Of a stretch of 59,467 bases of DNA, positions 44,035 through 53,029 are shown piece after piece. The notes beneath the pieces are model-generated. The model had not been told where the DNA came from, did no database searches, and was given only the letters and a program-made list of their open reading frames with translations. The DNA comes from Verrucomicrobiota bacterium (GTDB lineage Bacteria; Verrucomicrobiota; Verrucomicrobiia; Opitutales; Opitutaceae). A program made the translations under genes and the position numbers. Location: assembly GCA_023416735.1 (NCBI GenBank), contig JAEZGX010000032.1, forward strand, positions 1-59,467, given 5' to 3'. The number at the start of each line of letters is the position of its first letter. Position 1 is the first letter of the stretch.

Positions 44035-45912
44035 ATGGCGTCCACTCTCGAACATCACTCCCGCACCGAGCCGACGCGTTGTGGCGCCAGCGTCGCGGCG
44101 GACGGCGTGCGTTACAAAGTGTGGGCGCCGGATCACGACGCGTTGTCGGCGCGAGTTCGACGGAAGAGCGGCGATGAAGTCACGCTCCCGATGACGCGTG
44201 ACGGACGCGGGTATTTCTCGGTGCACGACGAGAAAGGGAGCGCGGGCGATCGCTACGGATTCGTTTTCCCGGACGGGGCGGTGCTGCCCGATCCGGCATC
44301 GCGTTTTCAGCCGGAAGGCGTGCACAAGCTGTCGGAGTGCATCGATCCGAGCGCGTATCCGTGGAAATGTGACACATGGCGGCGACCGGCGTGGGAAGGC
44401 CAGCCGATCTACGAATTGCATGTGGGCACGTTTACGCCGCGAGGCACATTTCGCTCGGCAATCGAGAAGCTGGATCACTTGGCGGGACTCGGAGTGCGCG
44501 CGATCGAGATCATGCCGGTGGCGGATTTTCCGGGCGAACGGAATTGGGGCTACGACGGTGTGGCGCTGTTTGCGCCGGCGCGGTGTTATGGGCAGCCGGA
44601 CGATTTGCGGGCGTTGGTCGACGCGGCGCACGAGCGCGGGTTGGCGGTGATCCTCGACGTGGTTTACAACCATCTCGGGCCGGACGGAAATTATCTGTCC
44701 TGCTACGCGAAGGAGTATTTCGACCCGGAGCGGCACACGCCGTGGGGGCAGGCATTCAATTTGTCGCATGACGACAGCCAGCCGGTGCGGGATTACTTCG
44801 TGTCGAATGCGTGTTACTGGCTCGATGAGTTTCGCTTCGATGGACTGAGACTGGATGCGACCCACGCGATCGAGGACCCTTCGGCGAAGCATCTGCTCGC
44901 GGATATTGCGGCGGCGGCGCATGAACGAGGAGCGTTTGTGATCGCGGAGGACGATCGAAACTCGTGCGTGGTGTTGCGGGAGCCGAGCGGTCGCGGGCAT
45001 CAACTCGACGCGGCTTGGGCGGACGATTTTCATCACCAGGTGCGAGTGGCGCTGACCGGCGTGCAGGAATCGTATTTCAAGAGCTATGGCGGCTCGGCGC
45101 AGGAACTCGCGGAAACATTGGAGCACGGGTGGTTTTATCGCGGCCAGGCATATCCCCAGTGGAAGGGGAAGCCGCGGGGCGAGGCGTGCACGCACCTGCC
45201 GCCGTCGGCGTTCGTTTACTGCATCGAGAATCACGACCAAGTCGGCAACCGGGCGAAAGGGGAGCGACTGGAGCATCTCGTCTCGCTCGGCGCGTTTCGA
45301 GCGGCGTCGGCGTTACTGTGTTTCAGCCCGTATGCGCCGATGATTTGGATGGGGCAGGAGTGGGCGGCGACGACGCCGTTCCGCTTTTTCACGGATCATG
45401 CGGGCGATCTCGGCCGGCTGGTGTCGGAAGGGCGAAAGAAGGAGTTCGGGATGGCGGCGGGCGACGTGCCGGATCCGCAGGCGGAGGAAACGTTCAAGGT
45501 CTCGAAACTCGCGTGGGATGAACTGCGGCTCTACCCGCATGCGGCGGTGTTGGAGTTGTATCGCGAGTGTTTGCGCCGGCGGGCGGAGTGGCTGCAGCCA
45601 TTGGCGAACGATCGCGAGCGTTGGCGCGTGATCGCGTTGGAGAACGCGGTGGCGATTCGCTATCAGTCCGAACCCGAACGGCTGCTCGTGTGTGCGTTGC
45701 GCGGCGAGGCGCGGATGTCGCTGACGCAAGGTGAACTCGGCGCGCCGGAAGGGTGCGAGTGGCAGATCGAGTTCGAAAGCAACGTCGCCTGGAGAGAAGG
45801 CACGGGAGGGCGAGGCTTGCCCGAAGCGGCGCGGAAGGCGGTTGATGCGCTCGTGCTGGATACACCGGCAACCGTGCTGTTGGTGGCGCGAGCGAAGCGG
45901 ATTTCACACTGA
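44035..45912 (+). CDS. treZ: Malto-oligosyltrehalose trehalohydrolase
   Basis: The 625-aa GH13 enzyme releases trehalose from the end of malto-oligosyltrehalose (EC 3.2.1.141). An N-terminal carbohydrate-binding-like domain precedes the barrel with nucleophile Asp 274 (LRLDATHAI), VVYNHLGPDGNY, and acid/base Glu in IAEDDRN, followed by ENHDQVGNR. The start at ATG 44035 begins just before the family domain; the frame is open to 43858, and ATG 44014 is an alternative. Its stop overlaps treY by one base (TGATG), so both enzymes are made together. Confidence 0.94.
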   Translation: MASTLEHHSRTEPTRCGASVAADGVRYKVWAPDHDALSARVRRKSGDEVTLPMTRDGRGYFSVHDEKGSAGDRYGFVFPDGAVLPDPASRFQPEGVHKLSECIDPSAYPWKCDTWRRPAWEGQPIYELHVGTFTPRGTFRSAIEKLDHLAGLGVRAIEIMPVADFPGERNWGYDGVALFAPARCYGQPDDLRALVDAAHERGLAVILDVVYNHLGPDGNYLSCYAKEYFDPERHTPWGQAFNLSHDDSQPVRDYFVSNACYWLDEFRFDGLRLDATHAIEDPSAKHLLADIAAAAHERGAFVIAEDDRNSCVVLREPSGRGHQLDAAWADDFHHQVRVALTGVQESYFKSYGGSAQELAETLEHGWFYRGQAYPQWKGKPRGEACTHLPPSAFVYCIENHDQVGNRAKGERLEHLVSLGAFRAASALLCFSPYAPMIWMGQEWAATTPFRFFTDHAGDLGRLVSEGRKKEFGMAAGDVPDPQAEETFKVSKLAWDELRLYPHAAVLELYRECLRRRAEWLQPLANDRERWRVIALENAVAIRYQSEPERLLVCALRGEARMSLTQGELGAPEGCEWQIEFESNVAWREGTGGRGLPEAARKAVDALVLDTPATVLLVARAKRISH

Positions 45913-48722
45913 TGTCCTTGACCATTGCCCAACGTATTCCGGTGGCGACCTACCGGCTGCAGCTCCGACGGGAATTTCCCTTCGCGGAGGCGACGAAGCT
46001 CGTGCCCTATGCGGCGGCGCTCGGGGTGAGCGACTTTTACTGTTCGCCGGTCTTTCTTTCCACGCCGGGAAGCGCGCATGGCTACGACGTGAACGATTAT
46101 CGGCGCGTAAATCCGGATCTCGGCGGACGAAAGGAACTCGATCGTTTGCACGCGCGGCTGAGCGAGCACGGGATGGGGATGTTGCTGGACTTCGTGCCGA
46201 ATCACATGGGGATCAACGGTCCCGGACTTTTGAATACGTGGTGGCGGGATGTGCTGGAGCACGGCGAACATTCGGCGCACGCGGAGTTTTTCGACATCGA
46301 TTGGAACGCACGCACGTCGGCGGGACGCTCCCAGGTTCTCGTGCCGATTCTCGAGGATCACTACGGCCGTGTGCTGGAAGCGGGGAAGCTGTCGCTGGTG
46401 ATTGAAGACGGCGGGTTTAACGTCGCGTATTACGACATGCGTTTTCCGCTGAGCCCGCACAGCTATCCCCTGGTGCTGCGCGGCGACGGCGAAAACGCGG
46501 CGTTGTCGGAATTGAGCGAAGTGATCGGCGCGTTGCCTTCGCCGGACGCGAGTGAGGATGTGGAAGGTGCGCGGGCGCGGACCGAACGGTTTTCCGAGCT
46601 GAAGAAGAAGCTGCGGGGATTGCTCGCGCGGGATGAAGAAGCGCGGGCGTGGCTGGACGCGCGGCTCGCGCAGCTGAATGGTCGCGCAGGCGAAGCGGAG
46701 TCGTTCGATGCGCTGGACGAGATTGTTCAGCGGCAACATTACCGCCTGGCGTTTTGGAAGGCGGGCGTGCACGAGACGAATTACCGGAGGTTCTTCGCGA
46801 TCGATACGTTGATCGGATTGCGGATGGAAAACCCGGTGGTGTTTCACGAGTGTCACAGCCTGCTCGCGGAATTCGTGCGCGAGCGGCTCGTGACGGGTTT
46901 GCGGATCGATCACGTGGATGGTTTGCGCGATCCGCGGCAATATCTCGAGCGGCTGCAGAGTTTCGCGCTGGGCGACGCCGGCAAGCCGGTGAAGCCGCTC
47001 TATGTGCTGGTGGAGAAAATCCTGGAATCGAGCGAACGCCTACCCGCCGGTTGGGCGACGCATGGGACGACGGGTTATGAGTTCATCGAGCAACTGGCCG
47101 GGATCTTCGTGGATGCGAAAGCGGAGCGTCGGTTTACGGAAACGTATGGGCAGTTCTGCGGCGAACTGGCGGGCTACGAGGATGTGATCTATGCGAAGAA
47201 GCGCATCGTGTTGGACGAGATGTTCGCGAATGCGGTGACGCGCCTGGCGCACGATCTCACGGATCATCTGCAAGCGGACCGGCGCTGGCGCGACGTGACG
47301 CGTAACGAGCTGACGGTGGCGGTGCGCGAGATCATGGCGGCGTTTCCGGTGTATCGCACTTATCGCCGCGTGGGGGAGCCGATCAGCGAACAAGATTTAG
47401 CGGTGGTCAAACGCGCGTGCACAAAGGCGCTGGAGCGAAACCGCCGTCACGACGCGGGGCCATTCGAGTTGGTGTGCGATGTGTTGACCGGCGTGTATCC
47501 CGGGAGCGATGCGCCGGCGCGATTGCGGCGCCGGCTAACCGGTTGGGTGATGAGCTTTCAGCAATACACCGGGGCGGTGATGGCGAAATCCGTCGAGGAC
47601 ACCGCGTTTTATACTTACAGCCGCTTCATCGCGTTGAACGAAGTGGGAGGGAATCCCGGACAATTCGGCACGAGCGTGGGCGAGTTTCACGCGAAGAACG
47701 CGGAACGCTTGCGCGAAGGGCCGCATGCGATGCTGGCGACCTCGACGCACGACACGAAAGTGGCGGAGGACGTGCGGGCGCGGCTGTATGCGTTGTCCGA
47801 AATGCCGCACGCGTGGCGCGACTGGCTAGCGGAGTGGTCGGACCTGAATCGCGTGCACAAGACGGTGGTTGACGGACGGCCGGCGCCGGATGCGAACGAA
47901 GAGTATCGACTTTATCAGGTGTTGCTCGGCGCATGGCCGCCGGACGATGCGGAGCCGGACGAGACGTTTCGCGGACGCATGAAGGAGCACTGGCGAAAGG
48001 CGGTGAACGAAGCGAAGCGCAACACCTCGTGGGTTTCGCCGAACGAACCCTGGCTGGAGGCGGGCGAGCGGTTTTTGGATGCGATCCTCGAGCCCGCGAG
48101 CGGGCGGCAATTTCTCGAGAGTTTTCGGCCGAAGGCGCGGCAGCTGGCGCGGCTGGGGATGGTGAATTCGCTCGCGCAAGTGGTGTTGAAGATCACCTCG
48201 CCTGGCGTCCCGGATTTTTACCAAGGCACGGAGTTGTGGGATTTCAGCCTGGTGGATCCGGACAACCGGCGGCCGGTGGACTTTGCGCGGCGGGAGCAGC
48301 TGGCGGAAGAAGCGGAGCGCACGAGCTGGAGGACGCTGTTGTCGCAGTGGGAGGACGGCGCGATCAAATTGCGGCTGATGCGCACGCTCCTGAAATTCCG
48401 GTCGGAGCGCGCGGAGCTGTTCCGCAGTGGCGAGTATCAACCGCTGGAAGTGCGCGGTCGTTTTGCCGAGCACGTCGTCGCGTATTCAAGAACCGGAGAC
48501 GCCGGGTGCGTGTTGACGATCGTGCCGCGGCTGACGAGCGGGCTCGGTTGTCCGCCGCTGGGGCTGGTGTGGGATGACACCGCGGTCGCGCCGCCGCGAA
48601 AAGCTGCGCGCTGGAAAGACGTGCTGACCGGCCGGGAACTGTTGGCGGACGGAACGCTCGCGCTGGCGGACGTGTTTGCCGAACTGCCGGTGGCGGTGAT
48701 CGTGGCGAGCGGGTCGGAGTAG
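45912..48722 (+). CDS. treY: Malto-oligosyltrehalose synthase
   Basis: The 936-aa GH13 enzyme converts the reducing end of a maltodextrin to a trehalose unit by intramolecular transglycosylation (EC 5.4.99.15). It opens with VATYRLQLRREFPF and has YCSPVFLSTPGSAHGYD; the nucleophile Asp 333 is in LRIDHVDGL, and ATSTHDTK follows. It is a full-length member. Joined to treZ by a one-base overlap, and with glgX upstream, it completes glycogen to trehalose (TreX-TreY-TreZ) conversion, usually an osmotic or drying response. Confidence 0.96.
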   Translation: MSLTIAQRIPVATYRLQLRREFPFAEATKLVPYAAALGVSDFYCSPVFLSTPGSAHGYDVNDYRRVNPDLGGRKELDRLHARLSEHGMGMLLDFVPNHMGINGPGLLNTWWRDVLEHGEHSAHAEFFDIDWNARTSAGRSQVLVPILEDHYGRVLEAGKLSLVIEDGGFNVAYYDMRFPLSPHSYPLVLRGDGENAALSELSEVIGALPSPDASEDVEGARARTERFSELKKKLRGLLARDEEARAWLDARLAQLNGRAGEAESFDALDEIVQRQHYRLAFWKAGVHETNYRRFFAIDTLIGLRMENPVVFHECHSLLAEFVRERLVTGLRIDHVDGLRDPRQYLERLQSFALGDAGKPVKPLYVLVEKILESSERLPAGWATHGTTGYEFIEQLAGIFVDAKAERRFTETYGQFCGELAGYEDVIYAKKRIVLDEMFANAVTRLAHDLTDHLQADRRWRDVTRNELTVAVREIMAAFPVYRTYRRVGEPISEQDLAVVKRACTKALERNRRHDAGPFELVCDVLTGVYPGSDAPARLRRRLTGWVMSFQQYTGAVMAKSVEDTAFYTYSRFIALNEVGGNPGQFGTSVGEFHAKNAERLREGPHAMLATSTHDTKVAEDVRARLYALSEMPHAWRDWLAEWSDLNRVHKTVVDGRPAPDANEEYRLYQVLLGAWPPDDAEPDETFRGRMKEHWRKAVNEAKRNTSWVSPNEPWLEAGERFLDAILEPASGRQFLESFRPKARQLARLGMVNSLAQVVLKITSPGVPDFYQGTELWDFSLVDPDNRRPVDFARREQLAEEAERTSWRTLLSQWEDGAIKLRLMRTLLKFRSERAELFRSGEYQPLEVRGRFAEHVVAYSRTGDAGCVLTIVPRLTSGLGCPPLGLVWDDTAVAPPRKAARWKDVLTGRELLADGTLALADVFAELPVAVIVASGSE

Positions 48723-48751
48723 CGCGGCGCGACGAGAACGCTGGCCGGAGG

Positions 48752-49486
48752 TTAACCGCTGGCGTGGCGGGTGGCGGCGGAGCGGGCCGTGGAGTAGGTG
48801 CGCAGAGGGGCGAGGTCTTCGGGGTAGGTGACCTTGATATTTTCCGGCGAGCCCTCGATGAGGCGGACGGTGTGCTTGGCGCGCGACATCAATGCGATCG
48901 TGCTTTCCTCTTCCCAGCCGTTATCGCGGGCGAGGGCGTAGGCGCGTTGGAGCGTTTCGAGATGATAGGCGTGCGGCGTCTGCACGGAAACAACGTTGGC
49001 GCGCGGCAAACTTTCCTGGAGTTCGCCGTGGTTCATCAACACGAGGCTGTCGCGGACGGGAAGCGGCGTGTAAACCGCGACCGCGCTGTGGTGCCGCACG
49101 GCGGTGAGCAGTTGTTGAAAAATTTCCGGCTCCACCCACGGGCGCGCGACCTCGTGGACGATGATGTAGGGCGTGTGCGCCGCATCGAGGAGGCGTTGTA
49201 ACGATTCCTGGCGCGTGGCGCCGCCGGAGACGCAGGTGATGTTGCAATCGGGCGCGAGGTCGCGGCACTGGTCTTGCGCCCACTCGAGGTCGCACTCGCG
49301 CACGCCGATGACGATGTGCTGCGCGAACGGCGCGACGAGGGTGACGGCGTGTTGGAGGAGCGAGCCGCCCTTGTATTCGAGGGTGGCCTTGGCGATGCCG
49401 CCGAGGCGCGTGCCGCTGCCGGCTGCGAGGATGAGAGCGGTGACCTCAGGCCGACCGCAGCAATCGTTTGAAGGCTCGTGATGCAT
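48752..49486 (-). CDS. IspD/TarI-like cytidylyltransferase
   Basis: This 244-aa nucleotidyltransferase has the IspD fold: LILAAGSGTRLGG (residues 18-30), VSGGATRQESL, an HEVARPW block where IspD has HDAARP, and VQTPHAY. The usual PK[Q/K]F after the glycine loop is replaced by AKATLEYKGGS, so true MEP-pathway activity is doubtful. The start at 49486 lies 41 bases inside the upstream CDP-glycerol-type phosphotransferase gene. This pairing recalls TarI/TagD-like enzymes that make CDP-ribitol or CDP-glycerol. A housekeeping IspD role remains possible because no other ispD is seen in this window. Confidence 0.75.
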   Translation of the reverse strand: MHHEPSNDCCGRPEVTALILAAGSGTRLGGIAKATLEYKGGSLLQHAVTLVAPFAQHIVIGVRECDLEWAQDQCRDLAPDCNITCVSGGATRQESLQRLLDAAHTPYIIVHEVARPWVEPEIFQQLLTAVRHHSAVAVYTPLPVRDSLVLMNHGELQESLPRANVVSVQTPHAYHLETLQRAYALARDNGWEEESTIALMSRAKHTVRLIEGSPENIKVTYPEDLAPLRTYSTARSAATRHASG

Positions 49487-50534
49487 TGCGCAGGTAGGGA
49501 AGGGAGGTGTGAACGGCGCGGCCGACGGGGCTGGCCGCGAGGAGTTTGGCTTCGGACGCGACCTCGGGCGCGAGTCGGTCGATGCGTTCGGCGAGACGTT
49601 CGCCGCTGCGGCCGTCGAGCAGATCGCCGAAAAGTTTCCGGCGATAAATCGCACGGCGGCTGCCGCACAATGTGGGATTCGCGAGCGCGTCGGTGATCGC
49701 GCCGGGCAGCGCGTCGGCGCTGGAGATGCGCGTGCCCATGTCGCGCCATTTCCATTCGAGGCCGTTGGGATCGTAGTGCTCGGACGTGACGTGTTCCGGG
49801 TTGTCGATCAGGACGAGCGGACGATCGACGGCGAGATATTCGAGCTGAACGCTGGAGGCGTCGCTGACGAGAACGTCGGCGGCTTTCAACCACGGCATGA
49901 TGTCCTCGCCGCGGTTTTCGAGCAGCAAGGTGTCGCTGCGGCCGGCGGTCGCGGCGCGGAGCGCATTGGACCAGTCGGAAAGATCCTCGCGCTGAAGAAC
50001 GAGCGGGTGAGGCTTGATGACGACGAACGTATCTTTGCGTCCCCCGTGGAGGAGCTCGGCCGCGCGGCGGCCGAGCAGGGGCAGCGACGAGAGACCGTGG
50101 TGCCAGGTAGGAGCGTAGAGGACGACCTTGCGGCCGGCGGGAATCTGCGGCGGCCGCGGAGCGGAGAACAGGTTGTCCATTTGGACGTAACCAGTAATCC
50201 AATACTCGCGCCGCGGGCGGATCCCTTGGGCGAGAAACTCTTCGCGCATGTCCTCGCTGGTGAGGCAGACGTAGTCGGCGGCGCGGAAGGATCGCGCGGG
50301 AATGCCTTTGTTGGCGAGGCCGTGACGCGTGTGGACGAAACGGGAAAACGGAAGATGCGCGCGAAGATGGAGGTAAGTCAGGTCTTCCGCGGCGACGATG
50401 ACATGCGGGCGAAAACGGGTGAGCTCACCCGTGTCGGACGTCGCGAGACAGTGATGCCGGGTGGCAAGAGCGGCGATGGTCGATCGGAAGATCGCCTCGT
50501 GGAAGGAATGTCGGTAGTAGATGCCAACCCGCAT
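49446..50534 (-). CDS. CDP-glycerol glycerophosphotransferase-like enzyme
   Basis: The 362-aa protein resembles TagB/TagF-type poly(glycerophosphate) transferases (GT-B fold). HTRHGLANKG, LYAPTWH, IKPHPL and VLVSDASSVQLEYL are all family signatures, and the second half carries the CDP-binding fold. It should transfer a phospho-polyol from a CDP-activated donor onto a lipid or polysaccharide. Its 3' end overlaps the cytidylyltransferase gene by 41 bases, so the two form a donor-plus-transferase unit. Wall teichoic acid is not expected in Gram-negative verrucomicrobia, so surface glycan modification is likely. The start at 50534 is followed upstream by repeat DNA. Confidence 0.85.
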   Translation of the reverse strand: MRVGIYYRHSFHEAIFRSTIAALATRHHCLATSDTGELTRFRPHVIVAAEDLTYLHLRAHLPFSRFVHTRHGLANKGIPARSFRAADYVCLTSEDMREEFLAQGIRPRREYWITGYVQMDNLFSAPRPPQIPAGRKVVLYAPTWHHGLSSLPLLGRRAAELLHGGRKDTFVVIKPHPLVLQREDLSDWSNALRAATAGRSDTLLLENRGEDIMPWLKAADVLVSDASSVQLEYLAVDRPLVLIDNPEHVTSEHYDPNGLEWKWRDMGTRISSADALPGAITDALANPTLCGSRRAIYRRKLFGDLLDGRSGERLAERIDRLAPEVASEAKLLAASPVGRAVHTSLPYLRNASRAFKRLLRSA

Positions 50535-50548
50535 GGTGCTGGAGCGAA

Positions 50549-50602
50549 GGTGTTACGAAGGGGTGACAGACAGGTGACATTACGGATGGTGTTACGAAGG
50601 GG
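50549..50602. repeat. 15-bp direct repeat and 'ggtgacatt' words
   Basis: GGTGTTACGAAGGGG occurs twice (50549-50563 and 50588-50602), 39 bases apart, with GTGACAGACAGGTGACAT between. It lies immediately upstream of the CDP-glycerol-type transferase start and may be part of its control region or a word-type intergenic element. Confidence 0.6.
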
Positions 50603-50705
50603 AAAATTGGAGGCACCCTAATGAAGGGTCGGGGAAAGGATTAGGAGGCAGGAGCACGGACTCCGAGCGCGAGGAGGAGCGCACCGGCGCGAGGAGGTGC
50701 GCGCC

Positions 50706-50720
50706 GATTCGCGGCGAATC
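50706..50720. repeat. 15-bp palindrome in GC-rich gap
   Basis: GATTCGCGGCGAATC is a perfect palindrome around a central G in the gap 50603-50748. The surrounding sequence repeats GCGCGAGGAGG twice. Possible terminator or structural element behind the GNAT gene; the T-run is missing. Confidence 0.4.
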
Positions 50721-50748
50721 CCGACATCTTGGGGCTGCCTGCTTCGCG

Positions 50749-51186
50749 CTACTGCTGGAGGATGAAGTGAGTCAGGTTTTCGCCGTTGGGGCGGAAGCCG
50801 AGACGCAGGTAGAAGTCGCGGGCGCGGGTGTTGACCTTCAGCACTTGAAGGCGAACGGGGAGATTCAATGAGCGCCCGGTTTCAAGGACGGTGTGGACGA
50901 CGGCGGCGCCGAGGCCGCGGTTCTGAAAATCGGGATGAATCTGGATATTGGCTAGGAAGAGCGCCGCGGGCTCGCGTTCGACGTTCAAAAGTCCGGCGGG
51001 CTGTCCGTGGACGAGGATGACTTGAATGGTCGCGGGGCTGAAATGCTGCCGGAAAAAACGCTCCTGGGCGTGCTCGTCCCATGAACCCCACGTTTGCTCG
51101 ACATAAGGCCGCATGGTTTCGCGCTTCACGTTCCAAAGCCATGCGTAGTCGGCGTCGGTGGCTGGACGGAGCGTGAACGGCGTCAT
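50749..51186 (-). CDS. GNAT-family N-acetyltransferase
   Basis: This 145-aa protein has the GNAT fold: LRPATDADYAWLW at the start, LANIQIHPDFQNRGLGAAVV (acetyl-CoA loop, Q/RxxG/A) in the middle, and LGFRPNGENL at the end. It transfers an acetyl group from acetyl-CoA to an amine, substrate unknown. It lies 32 bases downstream of proB on the same strand, where proA often is in other bacteria, so it probably belongs to the pyrH-frr-proB transcript. Confidence 0.9.
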   Translation of the reverse strand: MTPFTLRPATDADYAWLWNVKRETMRPYVEQTWGSWDEHAQERFFRQHFSPATIQVILVHGQPAGLLNVEREPAALFLANIQIHPDFQNRGLGAAVVHTVLETGRSLNLPVRLQVLKVNTRARDFYLRLGFRPNGENLTHFILQQ

Positions 51187-51218
51187 GGCGGCGCGGCTGC
51201 CGGCGAGCCGGCGCGGGA

Positions 51219-52331
51219 TCAGAGCAGGACGAGGTCGTTGCGATGGACGACTTCGAGACGTTTGCGCGTTGGATGCAGCGCGGCGACCTCATCGCCGTGG
51301 CGACCGGCGAGTGAAGGGATTTCGTCGGAGGAGAAAGAGGTTTTGCCGCGCGCGAAGACGGTGGAGTCGGGGCCGGCGATGTTGACGATGTCGCCGGCGG
51401 AAAACTCGCCTTGAACGCCCGTGATGCCGACCGCGAGGAGACTGCGGCCCTGTTCGCGAAGAACGGGAACGGCGCAAGGGTTGACGAAGACGGTGCCGGC
51501 GGGACGTTGGAAATAGGCGAGCCAGCGTTTTTTTGCTTCGAGCGGGAGGCCGCTGGGAACGAAGAACGTGCCTGGGCCGCGACCGGAGAGAAGGCGCGGG
51601 ACGATGTCGGGTTCGGCGCCGCTGGCGATGAAGACGCCGCAGCCGGAGCGAGTGGCGAGCTTGGCGGCGGAGATTTTCGAGACCATGCCGCCGACGGCGG
51701 TTTCGCTGGTGGTGCCGCCGGCCATGGCTTCGATCTCGGGCGTGATTTTTTCGACGACGGGCACGATTTGTTTGGTGCCTTGCATGTCGATCAGACCCGG
51801 CGCGGTGGAAAGAATGAAGAGGTATTGCGCGCCGACGAGGCTCGCGACCATCGCGGAGAGCGTGTCGTTGTCGCCGAACTTGATCTCGGCCGCGCTCACG
51901 GTGTCGTTTTCGTTGATGACCGGGATGGTGTGGTAGGCGACGAGCTGGCGGAGCGTTTCGCGGACGCCAAGGTAGCGGGCGCGGGCGCGGAGGTCTTCGT
52001 GCGTGAGGAGAACCTGAGCGACGGTGAGGCCGTGCGGCGTGAAGCCGGTTTGCCAGTGCTGCATGAGGAGCGACTGGCCGATGGCGGCGCATGCTTGTTT
52101 TTTGGATACGTCCTTCGGGCGCTTGGTGAGTTGAAGCGCGCCCATGCCGAGACCGACGGCGCCGGAGCTGACGAGAATAACTTCCGTTCCGCGGGCGCGG
52201 AGCGCGGCAACCTGGGCGCAGACGGCGTCGATGCGCGCGGTGTCGAGCTGGCCGATGCCCGTGGTCAGGACGCCGGTGCCGAGTTTGATGACGACGCGTT
52301 TCGGGGCGCGCGTGGCGGTTTGAGATTTCAC
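51219..52331 (-). CDS. proB: Glutamate 5-kinase
   Basis: The 370-aa enzyme phosphorylates glutamate in the first step of proline synthesis. The amino acid kinase domain (VVIKLGTGVLTT, LVSSGAVGLGM, FGDNDTLSAMVA) is followed by a C-terminal PUA domain (about 285-370). The frame is open to a TTG at 52349, but that start lies within a repeat element; the GTG at 52331 begins just before the kinase fold and is preferred. It is 39 bases downstream of frr. proA is not adjacent. Confidence 0.95.
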   Translation of the reverse strand: MKSQTATRAPKRVVIKLGTGVLTTGIGQLDTARIDAVCAQVAALRARGTEVILVSSGAVGLGMGALQLTKRPKDVSKKQACAAIGQSLLMQHWQTGFTPHGLTVAQVLLTHEDLRARARYLGVRETLRQLVAYHTIPVINENDTVSAAEIKFGDNDTLSAMVASLVGAQYLFILSTAPGLIDMQGTKQIVPVVEKITPEIEAMAGGTTSETAVGGMVSKISAAKLATRSGCGVFIASGAEPDIVPRLLSGRGPGTFFVPSGLPLEAKKRWLAYFQRPAGTVFVNPCAVPVLREQGRSLLAVGITGVQGEFSAGDIVNIAGPDSTVFARGKTSFSSDEIPSLAGRHGDEVAALHPTRKRLEVVHRNDLVLL

Positions 52332-52337
52332 TCCAAA

Positions 52338-52365
52338 GATCGCCTGCAAGCAGGCTCCTACAACG
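52338..52365. repeat. 'gcctgcaagcaggctcctaca' element, copy 1
   Basis: GATCGCCTGCAAGCAGGCTC plus CTACAAC contains a short perfect inverted repeat (GCCTGCAAGCAGGC) followed by TCCTACA. A second copy with GCCCGCAAGCGGGC is at 58164-58188 in the same orientation. Resembles REP-like elements I recall from other bacteria. Confidence 0.7.
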
Positions 52366-52370
52366 AGCCT

Positions 52371-52916
52371 TTAGACGGTGAGGAGGTCTTTTTCCTTGTG
52401 GGCGAGGCTCGCGTTGATGTCGGCGATGGCCTTGTCGGTGGCGGTTTGGATATCCTTCTCGACGCGTTTCGCTTCGTCTTCGGGAAGTTTCGCTTTCTTG
52501 ACGGACTCGAGCGCGTCGCGGCGGACGTTGCGGACGTGCACGCGGCCCTCTTCGGCGAGGCGGTGGGCATTCTTGACGAATTCCTGGCGGCGCTCGCGGC
52601 TCATTTCGGGGAGCGGAATCCGAATGACTTTCCCGTCCGGGACAGGGTTGAAGCCGAGGTTGGCCTCTTGGATGCTCTTGACGATCGCCTTCACGAGAGC
52701 GGCGTCCCAGGGTTGGATTTGGATGAGGCGGGCGTCGGGCGTGGAGATGGCGGCGCAGTCTTTCAGCCGCATCATGGAGCCGTAGGCTTCGACCATGACG
52801 CTTTCGACCATCGTCGGGGTGGCCTTGCCGGTGTGGATCGCGCTGAACTCATGCAGCGTGTGATCGACGGCTTTTTTCATCTTGGCTTGGGCGTCGGTGA
52901 CGAGGGAGTGGGACAT
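52371..52916 (-). CDS. frr: Ribosome recycling factor
   Basis: The 181-aa protein splits post-termination ribosomes with EF-G. It has the RRF three-helix and beta/alpha/beta layout: HEFSAIHTGKATPTMVE near the start, VKSIQEANLGFNPVPDGKVIRIPLPEMSRERR in the middle, and VRNVRRDALESVKK at the end. Only parts are quoted. It lies 113 bases after pyrH on the same strand, the usual pyrH-frr order, and before proB. A repeat element occupies the gap before its start. Confidence 0.97.
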   Translation of the reverse strand: MSHSLVTDAQAKMKKAVDHTLHEFSAIHTGKATPTMVESVMVEAYGSMMRLKDCAAISTPDARLIQIQPWDAALVKAIVKSIQEANLGFNPVPDGKVIRIPLPEMSRERRQEFVKNAHRLAEEGRVHVRNVRRDALESVKKAKLPEDEAKRVEKDIQTATDKAIADINASLAHKEKDLLTV

Positions 52917-52930
52917 GGGAGGTAGGAATT

Positions 52931-53029
52931 AGTCTAGAGCTGAAAGCTGAGAGCCTAGAGCCGGACCAGAGGCGGGCAAGCCGCGGTTCGCCGCTCTGGG
53001 CTCTTGGTTATGTGCTCTGGGCTTGTTCT
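52931..53029. repeat. 'tagagctgaaagctgagagcc' word element
   Basis: The pyrH-frr gap holds AGTCTAGAGCTGAAAGCTGA...AGAGCC (52931-52962) and, mirrored about 30 bases on, GCTCTGGGCTCTTGG and GCTCTGGGCTTG. The two arms pair imperfectly. The word set is shared with the element at 40535-40605. Confidence 0.6.

Noticed and set aside
43858..45276. N-terminal extension of the SDR gene (43060-43857) across treZ
   Set aside because: The SDR fold starts at ATG 43857; the extra 473 codons are the antisense of treZ.
52332..52349. TTG start for proB at 52349
   Set aside because: It lies in a repeat element; GTG 52331 fits the kinase domain start.
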